NCBI GenBank assembly: GCA_900545585.1 | Contig: UQZR01000012.1 | Location: forward strand, 1-64,000 | Direction of reading: 5' to 3' | Length of the DNA: 64,000 bases | Source: an uncultured Eubacteriales bacterium | Lineage (GTDB): Bacteria; Bacillota; Clostridia; Oscillospirales; Oscillospiraceae | In this document: in pieces, positions 24,102-32,601 of the stretch | Layout of the letters: every line of letters begins with the position of its first letter | Numbering within the stretch: position 1 is the first letter of the stretch | Made by a program: the position numbers and the translations under genes | The notes under the pieces: generated by a model | The model's database searches: none | The model's input: the letters and a program-made list of their open reading frames with translations, nothing else | Told to the model about the DNA's origin: nothing

Positions 24102-26462
24102 ATGGCAAAAGCAAAGAATCTGGTGATCGTGGAGTCCCCCGCCAAAGCCAAGACCATCGGCAAGTATCTGGGCCCCGATTATCAGGTGAAGGCCAGTATG
24201 GGCCACCTGCGGGACCTGCCCAAGAGCACGCTGGGCGTGGACGTGGACGGGGATTTCACCCCCAATTACCGGCCCATCAAGGGCAAAGAGGATATCATCA
24301 AGGAGCTCAAGACGGCGGCAAAGGGGAGCCAGACCGTCTACCTCGCCACCGACCCGGACCGCGAGGGCGAGGCCATCAGCTGGCATCTGAAGCATCTTCT
24401 GGACCTGCCGGATGAGAAGGCGCGGCGGGTCACGTTCAATGAGATCACCAAAAAGGTGGTGACGGACAGCATCCGTCACCCCCGCGACATCGATCAGGAT
24501 CTGGTGGACGCCCAGCAGGCCCGCCGCGTGCTGGACCGCATCGTGGGCTACCAGCTGTCGCCGCTGCTGTGGAAGAAGATCCGCCGCGGCCTGTCGGCAG
24601 GCCGTGTCCAGTCCGTGGCCATGCGTCTGGTGGCCCAGCGGGAAAAGGAAATCGCGGATTTCGTACCTCAGGAGTATTGGACGCTGGACGCCAGCCTGAA
24701 AAACCACGCCGGCGCCCTGTTTACCGCCCACTACTACGGCAAGGACGGCAAGAAATACGAGCCTGCCAGTCAGGCCGATACCCAGGCGGTGATGGACGAA
24801 CTGAAGGGCCTGCCCTTTGCGGTGAAGTCCGTAAAGCGGGCGGACAAGCAGCGCTCTCCCGCACCGCCGTTCACCACCTCTACTTTACAGCAGGAGGCGT
24901 CCCGCAAGCTGAACATGACCCCCCGCCGCACCATGGCCATCGCCCAGCAGCTGTACGAGGGCGTGGACATCACCGGCGAGGGCACCGTGGGCCTCATCAC
25001 CTACATGCGTACCGACTCCCTCCGCATCTCTGCAGAGGCCCAGACCCAGGCCAGGGATGTCATCTGCTCCCGCTACGGCCAGAGCTATTACCCCGCATCC
25101 CCCCGCGTCTATAAGACCAAGGCCGGAGCACAGGACGCCCACGAGGCCATCCGCCCCTCCGATCCGTCCCTGACGCCGGAGCAGGTAAAGGGCGACCTCA
25201 CCGGCGAGCAGTACCGGCTGTACCGCCTGATCTGGAGCCGCTTCCTGTCCAGCCAGATGGCCAATGCCGTCTACGACAGCATCAGCGTGGAGATCGGCGC
25301 GGGCACCCACAGCTTCCGCTGCTCCGCCAGTAACCTGAAGTTCGCCGGCTACACCGCCGTGTACGAGGAGAGCCGCGACGATGAGAAGGAGGAGAAGGAG
25401 TCCCCGCTGCCGGAGCTGGCCGAGGGCGAGACCGTGACGCTGGAGAGCTTCGCGCCATCCCAGCATTTCACCCAGCCTCCCGCGCGATACACCGACGCCA
25501 CCCTCATCCGTACCATGGAGGAAAACGGCATTGGCCGTCCCTCCACCTACGCCCCCACCGTGTCCACCATTCTGGACCGTGAGTACGTCATCAAGGAGGG
25601 CAAATACCTGCGCATCACCCCGCTGGGGCAGGTGGTCAACGACCTGATGTGCCAGCGCTTCCCCGATATCGTGGACGTGAAGTTCACCGCCCGCATGGAG
25701 AAAAAGCTGGATGATGTGGAGTCCGGCGATGTCCGGTGGAAGGACCTGATCCGCCAGTTCTACGTACCGTTCCACGAGAATCTGGAAAAGGTGGAAAAGG
25801 ATATGGAGGGCGTGTACCTGAAGGTGCCCGACGAGGTGACGGAGGAGAAGTGCGACCTGTGCGGCCGCAACATGGTCATCAAGTCCGGGCGTTTTGGCCG
25901 GTTTCTGGCCTGCCCCGGCTATCCGGAGTGCAAGTTCACCAAGCCGCTGGTGGTGGAGATGCCCGGCCGCTGCCCCAAGTGCGGCGGACGCATCCTGAAA
26001 AAGACCAGCCGCAACGGCTACACCTACTACGGCTGCGACAAGTTCCCCACCTGCGACTTTATGACGTGGGACGTGCCGGTGAAGGACGACTGCCCCGTCT
26101 GCGGACAGACCATGTTCAAAAAGGCGGGCCGCGGCTTCAATAAGCCCTTCTGCGCCAATCCCGCGTGCAGCAACTTCCTGCCGGAGGATAAGCGGGGCTA
26201 TCGCCGCCGCAAGCCCGCCGAGGGCGGCGAAAACGCCGCCGAGAAGCCGGCGGAAGGCGCTCAGCCCGCCGAGACGGCCGCCGAGAAGCCTGCCAAGGCG
26301 GCCAAGACCACGAAGGCGGCCAAGACCACCAAGACCACCAAGACCACCAGGACTGCGACGGCCAAAAAGCCTGCCGCGAAGAAGCCCGCCGCAAAAAAAA
26401 CGGCGGCTAAGACCACCGCCGCCAAAAAGACCACAAAGAAGGCTGCGGAGAAAACGGAGTAA
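24102..26462 (+). CDS. topA: DNA topoisomerase I
   Basis: The type IA topoisomerase that relaxes negative supercoils. The 786-residue protein starts with a TOPRIM domain (VIVESPAKAKTIGKYLG; ATDPDREGEA) and has the active-site Tyr301 in LITYMRTDS. Three C-terminal zinc ribbons follow, starting CDLCGRN, CPKCGGR and CPVCGQT (about 583-695); the last keeps the four cysteines. Residues about 700-786 form a Lys/Ala/Thr-rich tail resembling histone H1, probably a non-specific DNA-binding extension. It follows dprA by 8 bp. Confidence 0.96.
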   Translation: MAKAKNLVIVESPAKAKTIGKYLGPDYQVKASMGHLRDLPKSTLGVDVDGDFTPNYRPIKGKEDIIKELKTAAKGSQTVYLATDPDREGEAISWHLKHLLDLPDEKARRVTFNEITKKVVTDSIRHPRDIDQDLVDAQQARRVLDRIVGYQLSPLLWKKIRRGLSAGRVQSVAMRLVAQREKEIADFVPQEYWTLDASLKNHAGALFTAHYYGKDGKKYEPASQADTQAVMDELKGLPFAVKSVKRADKQRSPAPPFTTSTLQQEASRKLNMTPRRTMAIAQQLYEGVDITGEGTVGLITYMRTDSLRISAEAQTQARDVICSRYGQSYYPASPRVYKTKAGAQDAHEAIRPSDPSLTPEQVKGDLTGEQYRLYRLIWSRFLSSQMANAVYDSISVEIGAGTHSFRCSASNLKFAGYTAVYEESRDDEKEEKESPLPELAEGETVTLESFAPSQHFTQPPARYTDATLIRTMEENGIGRPSTYAPTVSTILDREYVIKEGKYLRITPLGQVVNDLMCQRFPDIVDVKFTARMEKKLDDVESGDVRWKDLIRQFYVPFHENLEKVEKDMEGVYLKVPDEVTEEKCDLCGRNMVIKSGRFGRFLACPGYPECKFTKPLVVEMPGRCPKCGGRILKKTSRNGYTYYGCDKFPTCDFMTWDVPVKDDCPVCGQTMFKKAGRGFNKPFCANPACSNFLPEDKRGYRRRKPAEGGENAAEKPAEGAQPAETAAEKPAKAAKTTKAAKTTKTTKTTRTATAKKPAAKKPAAKKTAAKTTAAKKTTKKAAEKTE

Positions 26463-26465
26463 AAC

Positions 26466-27782
26466 ATGAACCATGTGACCGTCATCGGCGCGGGACTGGC
26501 CGGCTCCGAGTGCGCGTGGCAGCTGGCCCAGCGGGGCGTGGCTGTGACGCTGCGGGAGATGAAGCCGGAGAAAAGGACTCCCGCCCATGTCACCGACTAT
26601 TTTGCGGAGCTTTGCTGCTCCAACTCCCTGCGCGGCGCAGGGCTGGAAAACGCCGTGGGCCTCCTGAAGGAGGAGCTGCGGCGGCTGCACAGCCTCATCA
26701 TGCGCTGCGCCGACGCCACGGCGGTGCCTGCCGGCGGTGCGCTGGCGGTGGACCGCGAGGGCTTTGCCCGCATGGTCACGGAGACCATTTTCAGCCATCC
26801 CAATATCACCATGATCCCCGGCGAGGTCACGTCCATCCCGGAGGGGGACGTGGTCATCGCCTCCGGCCCTCTGACCTCCGACCCGCTGGCGGATGCCATC
26901 GCCGCCAGACTGGGCGGCGGCAATACCCTGAACTTTTTCGACGCCGCCGCGCCGCTGGTGTCCTACGATAGCGTGGACATGAACAGCGCCTATTTCGCCA
27001 GCCGCTACGACAAGGGCACGCCGGACTACATCAACTGCCCTATGACCAGAGAGGAGTATCTGGCCTTCTGGCAGGCTCTGACCACCGCTCAGGAGGCGGA
27101 GGTCCACGGCTTCGAGGATAAGAACGTGTTCGAGGGCTGTATGCCCGTGGAGGTCATGGCGCGGCGGGGCGAGGACACCCTGCGCTTCGGCCCCCTGAAG
27201 CCCCGGGGGCTCATCGACCCCAGGACCGGGAAGGAGCCCTACGCCGTGGTGCAGCTCCGCCGTGACAACGCCGATGGCAGCATCTACAATCTGGTGGGCT
27301 TCCAGACCCACCTGAAATGGCCGGAGCAGCGGCGGGTGTTCACCATGATCCCCGCGCTCCGCGACGCCCAGTTCCTGCGCTACGGCGTGATGCACCGCAA
27401 CACCTATCTGGATTCCCCCCGCCTGCTGGACCGCTACTACCGGCTGAAGTCCGACCCCCGCATTGTCTTTGCCGGGCAGATGACCGGCGTGGAGGGCTAT
27501 GTGGAATCCTGTGCCAGCGGTTTTCTGGCAGGTGTGGAGCTGGCCCGCCGTCTCAACGGACAGGCTCCCATCGACTTCCCCGCGGAGACGGCCATCGGTG
27601 CGCTGGGACTCTACGTCAGCAACGGCTCCGTGGGTGACTTTCAGCCCATGAACATCAACTTCGGCATCATCCCGCCGCTGGACCACCGCGTCAAGGGCAA
27701 GCGCAACAAGAACGCGGAGCTGAGCCGGCGCTCTCTGGACATCCTGAGCCAGACCATCGAGCAGGAGGTACTGTATACATGA
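26466..27782 (+). CDS. trmFO: tRNA (uracil-54-C5)-methyltransferase, folate-dependent, TrmFO
   Basis: TrmFO methylates U54 of the tRNA T-loop using methylenetetrahydrofolate and FADH2. The 438-residue protein has the FAD-binding motif VIGAGLAGSE (6-15), the catalytic cysteine segment ELCCSNSLRGAG and the C-terminal block QMTGVEGYVESCASG, both typical of the family. Length is standard. It starts 3 bp after topA and overlaps plsX by 4 bp, so all three are cotranscribed. Confidence 0.94.
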   Translation: MNHVTVIGAGLAGSECAWQLAQRGVAVTLREMKPEKRTPAHVTDYFAELCCSNSLRGAGLENAVGLLKEELRRLHSLIMRCADATAVPAGGALAVDREGFARMVTETIFSHPNITMIPGEVTSIPEGDVVIASGPLTSDPLADAIAARLGGGNTLNFFDAAAPLVSYDSVDMNSAYFASRYDKGTPDYINCPMTREEYLAFWQALTTAQEAEVHGFEDKNVFEGCMPVEVMARRGEDTLRFGPLKPRGLIDPRTGKEPYAVVQLRRDNADGSIYNLVGFQTHLKWPEQRRVFTMIPALRDAQFLRYGVMHRNTYLDSPRLLDRYYRLKSDPRIVFAGQMTGVEGYVESCASGFLAGVELARRLNGQAPIDFPAETAIGALGLYVSNGSVGDFQPMNINFGIIPPLDHRVKGKRNKNAELSRRSLDILSQTIEQEVLYT

Positions 27783-28801
27783 AGATCATTGTAGACGCCA
27801 TGGGCGGCGACAACGCCCCGCTGGAGATCGTCAAGGGCGCGCTGCAGGCGCAGAAGCGCTTCGGCGCGGACATCGTGTTTACCGGCGACGAGGCCGCCAT
27901 TCTGGACGCTGTCAAGGCCTGCGGCCTGACGGACCTGCCGGACGGCGCGGCCGTTATCCCCACAACGGAGACGGTGGAGATGTGCGACGACCCGGCCACC
28001 GTATTCCGCCGGAAAAAGGACACGTCCATGGGCGTAGGCCTGACGCTGCTGAAAAACGGCGGCGGCGACGCCATGGTGTCCGCCGGCTCCACCGGCGCGC
28101 TGCTCACCGGTGCCACCCTCATCACCAAGCGCATCCACGGCATCCGCCGCGCTGCCATGGCCCCCGTGATCCCCACCGCCACCGGCAGCGCCGTCCTCAT
28201 CGACTGCGGCGCCAACGCCGAGTGTACGCCGGAGTATCTGGTGCAGTTCGCCTATCTGGGCAATTTCTATGCCCGGCGTGTGCTGGGCGTGGACAGGCCC
28301 CGGGTGGCGCTTCTCAACATCGGAACCGAGGACAGCAAGGGCACCGACCTCCAGAAGCAGACGCTGGCCCTGCTGCGTCAGGCCGGCGAGCGGGGCGACC
28401 TGCACTTCATCGGCAACATCGAGGCCAAGGAGGCTATCAAGGGCGGCTGCGACGTCATCGTCACCGACGGCTTCTCCGGCAACATCATGCTCAAGAGCAT
28501 CGAGGGAGTGGGCTCCTTTGCCGGCTCCGCGCTGAAGACCATGTTCAAGAAGAACCTGCTGACAAAGCTGGCGGCGCTGCTGGTGATGCCCGGGCTCAAC
28601 GCCTTCAAGGACAGGCTGGACCCCAACAAGGTGGGCGGCACCGCCTTCATCGGCATCTCAAAGCCCGTCATCAAGGCCCACGGCGCGTCCAATGCCGAGG
28701 CCATCGAGAACGCCATCGGACAGGCCATCCAGGTGGCCCAAAGCGGCATTGTGGAGGATATTCAGAAGAACATAGACAAGATGCAGCTGGTGTCCGAATA
28801 A
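27779..28801 (+). CDS. plsX: phosphate acyltransferase PlsX
   Basis: PlsX converts acyl-ACP to acyl phosphate, the first step of phospholipid synthesis in most Firmicutes. The 340-residue protein opens with the family signature MKIIVDAMGGDNAP and contains SAGSTGALLTGA and NIGTEDSKGTDLQKQ, followed by VTDGFSGNIMLK. It overlaps trmFO by 4 bp (ATGA) and precedes acpP and rnc, the conserved lipid block. acpP has its own promoter. Confidence 0.95.
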   Translation: MKIIVDAMGGDNAPLEIVKGALQAQKRFGADIVFTGDEAAILDAVKACGLTDLPDGAAVIPTTETVEMCDDPATVFRRKKDTSMGVGLTLLKNGGGDAMVSAGSTGALLTGATLITKRIHGIRRAAMAPVIPTATGSAVLIDCGANAECTPEYLVQFAYLGNFYARRVLGVDRPRVALLNIGTEDSKGTDLQKQTLALLRQAGERGDLHFIGNIEAKEAIKGGCDVIVTDGFSGNIMLKSIEGVGSFAGSALKTMFKKNLLTKLAALLVMPGLNAFKDRLDPNKVGGTAFIGISKPVIKAHGASNAEAIENAIGQAIQVAQSGIVEDIQKNIDKMQLVSE

Positions 28802-28817
28802 AAAAGGAAAAAGGGTA

Positions 28818-28846
28818 TTGACAGTCTCAGAGGATTGCCGTATTAT
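28818..28846 (+). promoter_or_regulatory. promoter of acpP
   Basis: TTGACA (28818-28823), a 17-bp spacer and TATTAT (28841-28846). Confidence 0.8.
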
Positions 28847-28877
28847 TTTCGAAGAAAAAAAGAAGGAGGAATACCCC

Positions 28878-29123
28878 GTGACAATGGAGGAGATCTTCAA
28901 AACGATGCAGGACCTCATCGCCGAGCAGTTTGCCATCGATGCCGATGAGATCAGCATGGAGAGTTCTTTCGTGGACGATCTGGGTGCCGATTCCGTGGAC
29001 CTGGTCGAGTTGGTCATGGCCATGGAGGAAGAATTCGACATCGGCGAGATCGATGAGGAGGACCTGACGTCTCTCAAGACCGTCGGCGACTGCGTCCGCT
29101 ATCTCAACGGAAAGCTCGGTTGA
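28878..29123 (+). CDS. acpP: acyl carrier protein
   Basis: The acyl carrier of fatty acid synthesis, carrying 4'-phosphopantetheine on Ser39 in GADSVDLVELVMAMEEEF. It has 81 residues and is very acidic, as is usual. I chose GTG 28878 because AAGGAGGA ends 7 bp upstream. ATG 28884 is possible but too far from that site, and the longer open frame from 28818 begins inside the promoter. It sits between plsX, which uses acyl-ACP, and rnc. Confidence 0.95.
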   Translation: MTMEEIFKTMQDLIAEQFAIDADEISMESSFVDDLGADSVDLVELVMAMEEEFDIGEIDEEDLTSLKTVGDCVRYLNGKLG

Positions 29124-29147
29124 TCTGACATAGAAAAGACGAGACCT

Positions 29148-29175
29148 GACCCCGCCTGTGCGGGGTCGTCTTTTT
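29148..29175 (+). terminator. terminator of acpP
   Basis: Stem GACCCCGC/GCGGGGTC with a CTGT loop, extended by an AAGACGA/TCGTCTT outer stem and TTTTT. Confidence 0.85.
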
Positions 29176-29192
29176 GGAAAGGAGAGTTACCT

Positions 29193-29873
29193 ATGCAGGC
29201 ATTGGAGACAAAGCTGGGCTATACCTTCCGCCGCCCCGCGCTGCTGGAAAACGCCCTGTACCACAGCTCCTACGCCAACGAGCACCGCGCCGGGGGCATC
29301 ACCAGCAACGAACGTCTGGAGTTTCTGGGCGATGCGGTGCTGGGCTTCGTGGCGGCGGAGTACCTGTACGCCAAGCACCCCGACCTGCCGGAGGGCGATC
29401 TGACCCGCATCCGCGCCGCACTGGTGTGCGAGGAGAGCCTGCACGAGGTGGCCCAGTATCTGGAGCTGGGCCAGTACCTGAAGCTGGGCCACGGTGAGGA
29501 GCTGGGCGGCGGACGTCAGCGCCCGTCCATTCTGGCAGACGCCACGGAGTCCGTGTTCGCCGCCGTCTATCTGGACGGCGGGGTAGATGCCGCCCGCGAC
29601 CTGATCCACCGCGTCCTGCTGGACAAGGAGCAGGAGGAGCAGGTGGAGGAGCGCCGCCGCGACTATAAGACGGAGCTGCAGGAGCTGGTACAGCGCAAGC
29701 CCGACCAGACTCTGCGCTACGAGATGACCGGCTCCGCCGGTCCCGACCACGCCCGCCTGTTCGCCTTCCGCGTCACGCTGAACGGCGAGCCCATCGGCGC
29801 CGGCGAGGGCCGCAGCAAGAAAGAGGCGGAGCAGTCCGCCGCCCGCAGCGCTCTGAAAAAGCTGCAAAAATGA
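29193..29873 (+). CDS. rnc: ribonuclease III
   Basis: It cuts double-stranded RNA in rRNA maturation and mRNA turnover. The 226-residue protein has the catalytic signature NERLEFLGDAVLG (39-51, with Glu43 and Asp47) and the second acidic cluster DATESVFAAVYLDGG near 120. A C-terminal double-stranded RNA-binding domain (about 155-226) ends in GRSKKEAEQSAARSALKKL. AAAGGAGAG precedes ATG 29193. It follows acpP directly, a conserved order. Confidence 0.95.
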   Translation: MQALETKLGYTFRRPALLENALYHSSYANEHRAGGITSNERLEFLGDAVLGFVAAEYLYAKHPDLPEGDLTRIRAALVCEESLHEVAQYLELGQYLKLGHGEELGGGRQRPSILADATESVFAAVYLDGGVDAARDLIHRVLLDKEQEEQVEERRRDYKTELQELVQRKPDQTLRYEMTGSAGPDHARLFAFRVTLNGEPIGAGEGRSKKEAEQSAARSALKKLQK

Positions 29874-29880
29874 CAAAACC

Positions 29881-29914
29881 GCACCGGCAGTTGTCCCTGC
29901 CGGTGCATTTATTT
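29881..29914 (+). terminator. terminator of rnc
   Basis: A perfect 10-bp stem GCACCGGCAG/CTGCCGGTGC, followed by ATTTATTTT. Confidence 0.85.
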
Positions 29915-29984
29915 TGCGCGGAGGGAAACCTTTTCCCACTCCGCCCCGTCTAAGGGATAGAGAACATGGAAAGGAGCTGATCCC

Positions 29985-31226
29985 ATGGGAAAGCGTATGG
30001 CCGCGCTGGCGCTGGCCGTTTGTATGGCGCTGCCGCTGTTCGGCTGCGGCGGCAAGCTGAAGGCCCAAAGCCTGACGGAGGGCATCACCGCCCGCACCAT
30101 CGATACCCACACCGACCTGACGGGCGACAGCACCGCCGTCATGGACTTTGCCGCCGCCCTGCTGCGGCAGACGGCCGAGTCGGAGGGCGTGCTGCTCTCG
30201 CCGGTATCGGTGCTGTACGCCTTGGGCATGACCGCCAACGGCGCCTCCGGCGACACCCTGACCCAGCTGGAGCAGGCCATGGGCATGGACCTGACTGCCC
30301 TCAACGACTACCTCTACACCTACCGTATGAGCCTGCCGGAGAACACCAAAAAGTGTAAGCTGTCGCTGTCCAACTCCCTGTGGCTGCGGGATATCTTCCG
30401 CGTGGACGATGCTTTTCTGGATACCTGTGCCAACTACTACGGCGCGGAGGCCTACCGCTCCGCCTTCGACGACTCTCTGGTGACGGACCTGAACCGCTGG
30501 GTGGACAACAAGACCGACGGCATGATCTCCAGCCTGCTGGATCAGCCGCCCACGGACCGCACCATGCTGTATCTGGTGAACGCCGTCTGCTTCGACGCCA
30601 AGTGGCGGGAGCCCTACGAGAAGTCCGACATTGAGACGGGCGCCGCCTTCACCGCCGCCGACGGTACACGACAGACGGCGGACCTGCTGTGGTCCAAGGA
30701 GAGCGTTTACCTGTCCGACGACAACACCACCGGCTTCATGAAGTACTACGACGGCGGCCGCTACGCCTTTGTGGGGCTGCTGCCCAGTGAGGGTGTCCCC
30801 ATAGCGGACTATGTGGCCGGACTCACCGGCGGTAAGCTCCACGCCCTGCTCAACGAACACCGTTACGGCACGGTGGAGGCCGCCATCCCCCGCTTCACGG
30901 CGTCCTCCTCGCTGGAGCTGAACGACGCGCTGAAGGCCATGGGCGTCACCGACGCCTTCGACGCCTCCCACGCCGACCTGCGGGCCATGGGCAGCGCGCC
31001 CAATGACCAGCTGTACGTCAGCGCCGTGCTGCACAAGACGTACCTGTCCCTGGACGAGAACGGCACCAAGGCCGCCGCCGTCACGGCGGTGGTGGCTGAC
31101 ACCGCCTCCGCTGAGCCGCCGGAGGTGCATCGCGTGGTGCTGGATCGCCCCTTCGTGTACATGATCGTGGACACCCACGCCAACCTGCCGCTGTTTTTGG
31201 GAACTGTGACCCAAATGAACGGTTGA
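29985..31226 (+). CDS. serpin-family protease inhibitor, predicted lipoprotein
   Basis: A 413-residue serpin, a suicide inhibitor of serine proteases. The N-terminus is a lipoprotein signal with lipobox LFGC (Cys22), so it should be anchored to the outer face of the membrane. Serpin features include LLSPVSVLYALGMTANGA, NSLWLRD and VNAVCFDAKW, and the C-terminal DRPFVYMIVD. The reactive loop starts at Gly360-Thr361, with an Ala-rich hinge required for inhibition. Aligned with alpha-1-antitrypsin, the scissile bond falls at Ala374-Ser375, which suggests elastase-type targets. It has its own unit between the rnc terminator and the next promoter. Confidence 0.88.
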   Translation: MGKRMAALALAVCMALPLFGCGGKLKAQSLTEGITARTIDTHTDLTGDSTAVMDFAAALLRQTAESEGVLLSPVSVLYALGMTANGASGDTLTQLEQAMGMDLTALNDYLYTYRMSLPENTKKCKLSLSNSLWLRDIFRVDDAFLDTCANYYGAEAYRSAFDDSLVTDLNRWVDNKTDGMISSLLDQPPTDRTMLYLVNAVCFDAKWREPYEKSDIETGAAFTAADGTRQTADLLWSKESVYLSDDNTTGFMKYYDGGRYAFVGLLPSEGVPIADYVAGLTGGKLHALLNEHRYGTVEAAIPRFTASSSLELNDALKAMGVTDAFDASHADLRAMGSAPNDQLYVSAVLHKTYLSLDENGTKAAAVTAVVADTASAEPPEVHRVVLDRPFVYMIVDTHANLPLFLGTVTQMNG

Positions 31227-31251
31227 CATTTGCCCGCGAAGCGCCTATACT
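31223..31251 (+). promoter_or_regulatory. promoter of the ThrE-type exporter gene
   Basis: TTGACA (31223-31228) overlaps the serpin stop codon. TATACT (31246-31251) follows after 17 bp. Confidence 0.78.
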
Positions 31252-31252
31252 G

Positions 31253-31294
31253 TCAGTTTGCCGGATGCAGCGAAGGCCGCATCCGGCAAACTGA
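31253..31294 (+). promoter_or_regulatory. perfect 16-bp hairpin at the mRNA 5' end
   Basis: TCAGTTTGCCGGATGC and GCATCCGGCAAACTGA form a perfect inverted repeat with a 10-base loop. It starts at the predicted transcription start and has no T-run, so it is more likely a 5' stabilising hairpin or an operator than a terminator. Confidence 0.7.
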
Positions 31295-31312
31295 TACAGG
31301 AGATCTGTTTGT

Positions 31313-32548
31313 ATGGACTATTATCTGCTGACCGATCTGGCGGTCACCATGGGGTATCATCTGGCCATGTCCGGCGCGGAGACGTTCCGCGTGGAGGACA
31401 CCGTCCACCGCATCCTGCGGGCCTATGGTGTGGAGTGTGAGGTGTTCGCCATCCCCAACAGCATCTCTGTCAGTCTGGAGGCGGCCAACGGCAAGCCCCT
31501 GATGCTCATGAAACGTATCGACTTCCACGGCAACGATCTGGAGACCATGGAGAAGCTCAACGCCCTGAGCCGCCGCATCTGCACGGAGCGTCCGGAGGTG
31601 GACGAGGCCATGACATGGCTTCACGAGACGCTGGCCGCCTGCCGCACCTACCGCACCGGCGTGATCTATCTGGGCGGCGTTCTGGTGGGCCTGGGCTTCT
31701 GTCTGGTGTTCGGCGGCACGCTGCTGGACTGCCTGTGGGCGGGACTCATGGGCCTTATCATCGGCCTTGTTACCCGCTTTATGGACAAGCAGGAGGCCAA
31801 CCCGTTTTTCAGTACCCTGCTGGCCGCCTGCTGCATGGCGCTTCCGGCCTATATCGCCGCGGGACTGGGTCTGATGGACAGCCCGGACGCCGCCATCATC
31901 GGCACGCTGATGATGCTGGTCCCGGGCCTGCCCATCACCAACGCCATGCGGGACATCATCTACGGCGATACCAACTCCGGCATCTTCCGGCTGGTGCAGG
32001 TGGTGTTCACGGCGCTGGCCATCGCGTTGGGCACCGCTGCCGCGTGGCACCTGACATCAGGGGTCTACGGTGTCACCGGCTCCGCCACGGTGACGTGGCA
32101 GCCGCTGGCACAGGCTGTGGCCGTGTTCGTGGGCTGTCTGGGTTTCTGCATCCTGTTCAACGTCCACGGCCGCGGCAGCGTCTTATGCATCATCGGCGGC
32201 GTGGTGACGTGGATGCTGTACCTGCTGGGCGGCGCGCTGGGCTGCGATGTGTATGTCGCCAACCTGTTCGCATCCCTGTTCGCGGCGGCGTATGCCGAGG
32301 TGATGGCCCGGGTCCGCAAGTGCCCTGCCATGCCCTATCTGGTCATCGCCATACTGCCCCTGCTGCCCGGCGCCGGCGTGTACTACACCATGAGCCTGGG
32401 ACTGGAGGGCAATCGTATGGACGCCGTGGCCAAGGGACTGGAGACGGTGGGCATCGCCGGTTCTCTGGCGGTGGGCATCCTGCTGGTATCCACGGTGTTC
32501 CGCCTCATCTACCGCCATGTCCAGGGAGCGCGGGCGGAGAAGTCCTGA
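31313..32548 (+). CDS. threonine/serine exporter family protein (ThrE, DUF1212)
   Basis: A 411-residue membrane protein. Residues 1-110 form the cytosolic ThrE N-terminal region (FRVEDTVHRILRAYGVECEVFAIPNSISVSL), and about ten hydrophobic segments follow. The two halves that are often separate small proteins (ThrE and ThrE_2) are joined here in one chain, as in Corynebacterium ThrE. It probably exports small amino acids or related metabolites. AGGAGA lies 8 bp before ATG 31313. The gene stands alone between its own promoter and a bidirectional terminator. Confidence 0.82.
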   Translation: MDYYLLTDLAVTMGYHLAMSGAETFRVEDTVHRILRAYGVECEVFAIPNSISVSLEAANGKPLMLMKRIDFHGNDLETMEKLNALSRRICTERPEVDEAMTWLHETLAACRTYRTGVIYLGGVLVGLGFCLVFGGTLLDCLWAGLMGLIIGLVTRFMDKQEANPFFSTLLAACCMALPAYIAAGLGLMDSPDAAIIGTLMMLVPGLPITNAMRDIIYGDTNSGIFRLVQVVFTALAIALGTAAAWHLTSGVYGVTGSATVTWQPLAQAVAVFVGCLGFCILFNVHGRGSVLCIIGGVVTWMLYLLGGALGCDVYVANLFASLFAAAYAEVMARVRKCPAMPYLVIAILPLLPGAGVYYTMSLGLEGNRMDAVAKGLETVGIAGSLAVGILLVSTVFRLIYRHVQGARAEKS

Positions 32549-32560
32549 TCCGATAAGCTG

Positions 32561-32599
32561 AAAAAGCCATCCCCCTGCACCGCAGGGGGATGGCTTTTT
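32561..32599. terminator. bidirectional terminator between convergent genes
   Basis: An 18-bp perfect stem AAAAAGCCATCCCCCTGC / GCAGGGGGATGGCTTTTT with A and T flanks serves the exporter gene and the SpoIIQ-like gene. Confidence 0.92.
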
Positions 32600-32601
32600 C
32601 C

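Noticed and set aside
24885..27686. 933-codon open frame opposite topA and trmFO
   Set aside because: Antisense shadow; both sense genes are certain from motifs.
31253..31294. Hairpin as a terminator of the serpin gene
   Set aside because: No T-run follows, and it lies downstream of the promoter of the next gene.
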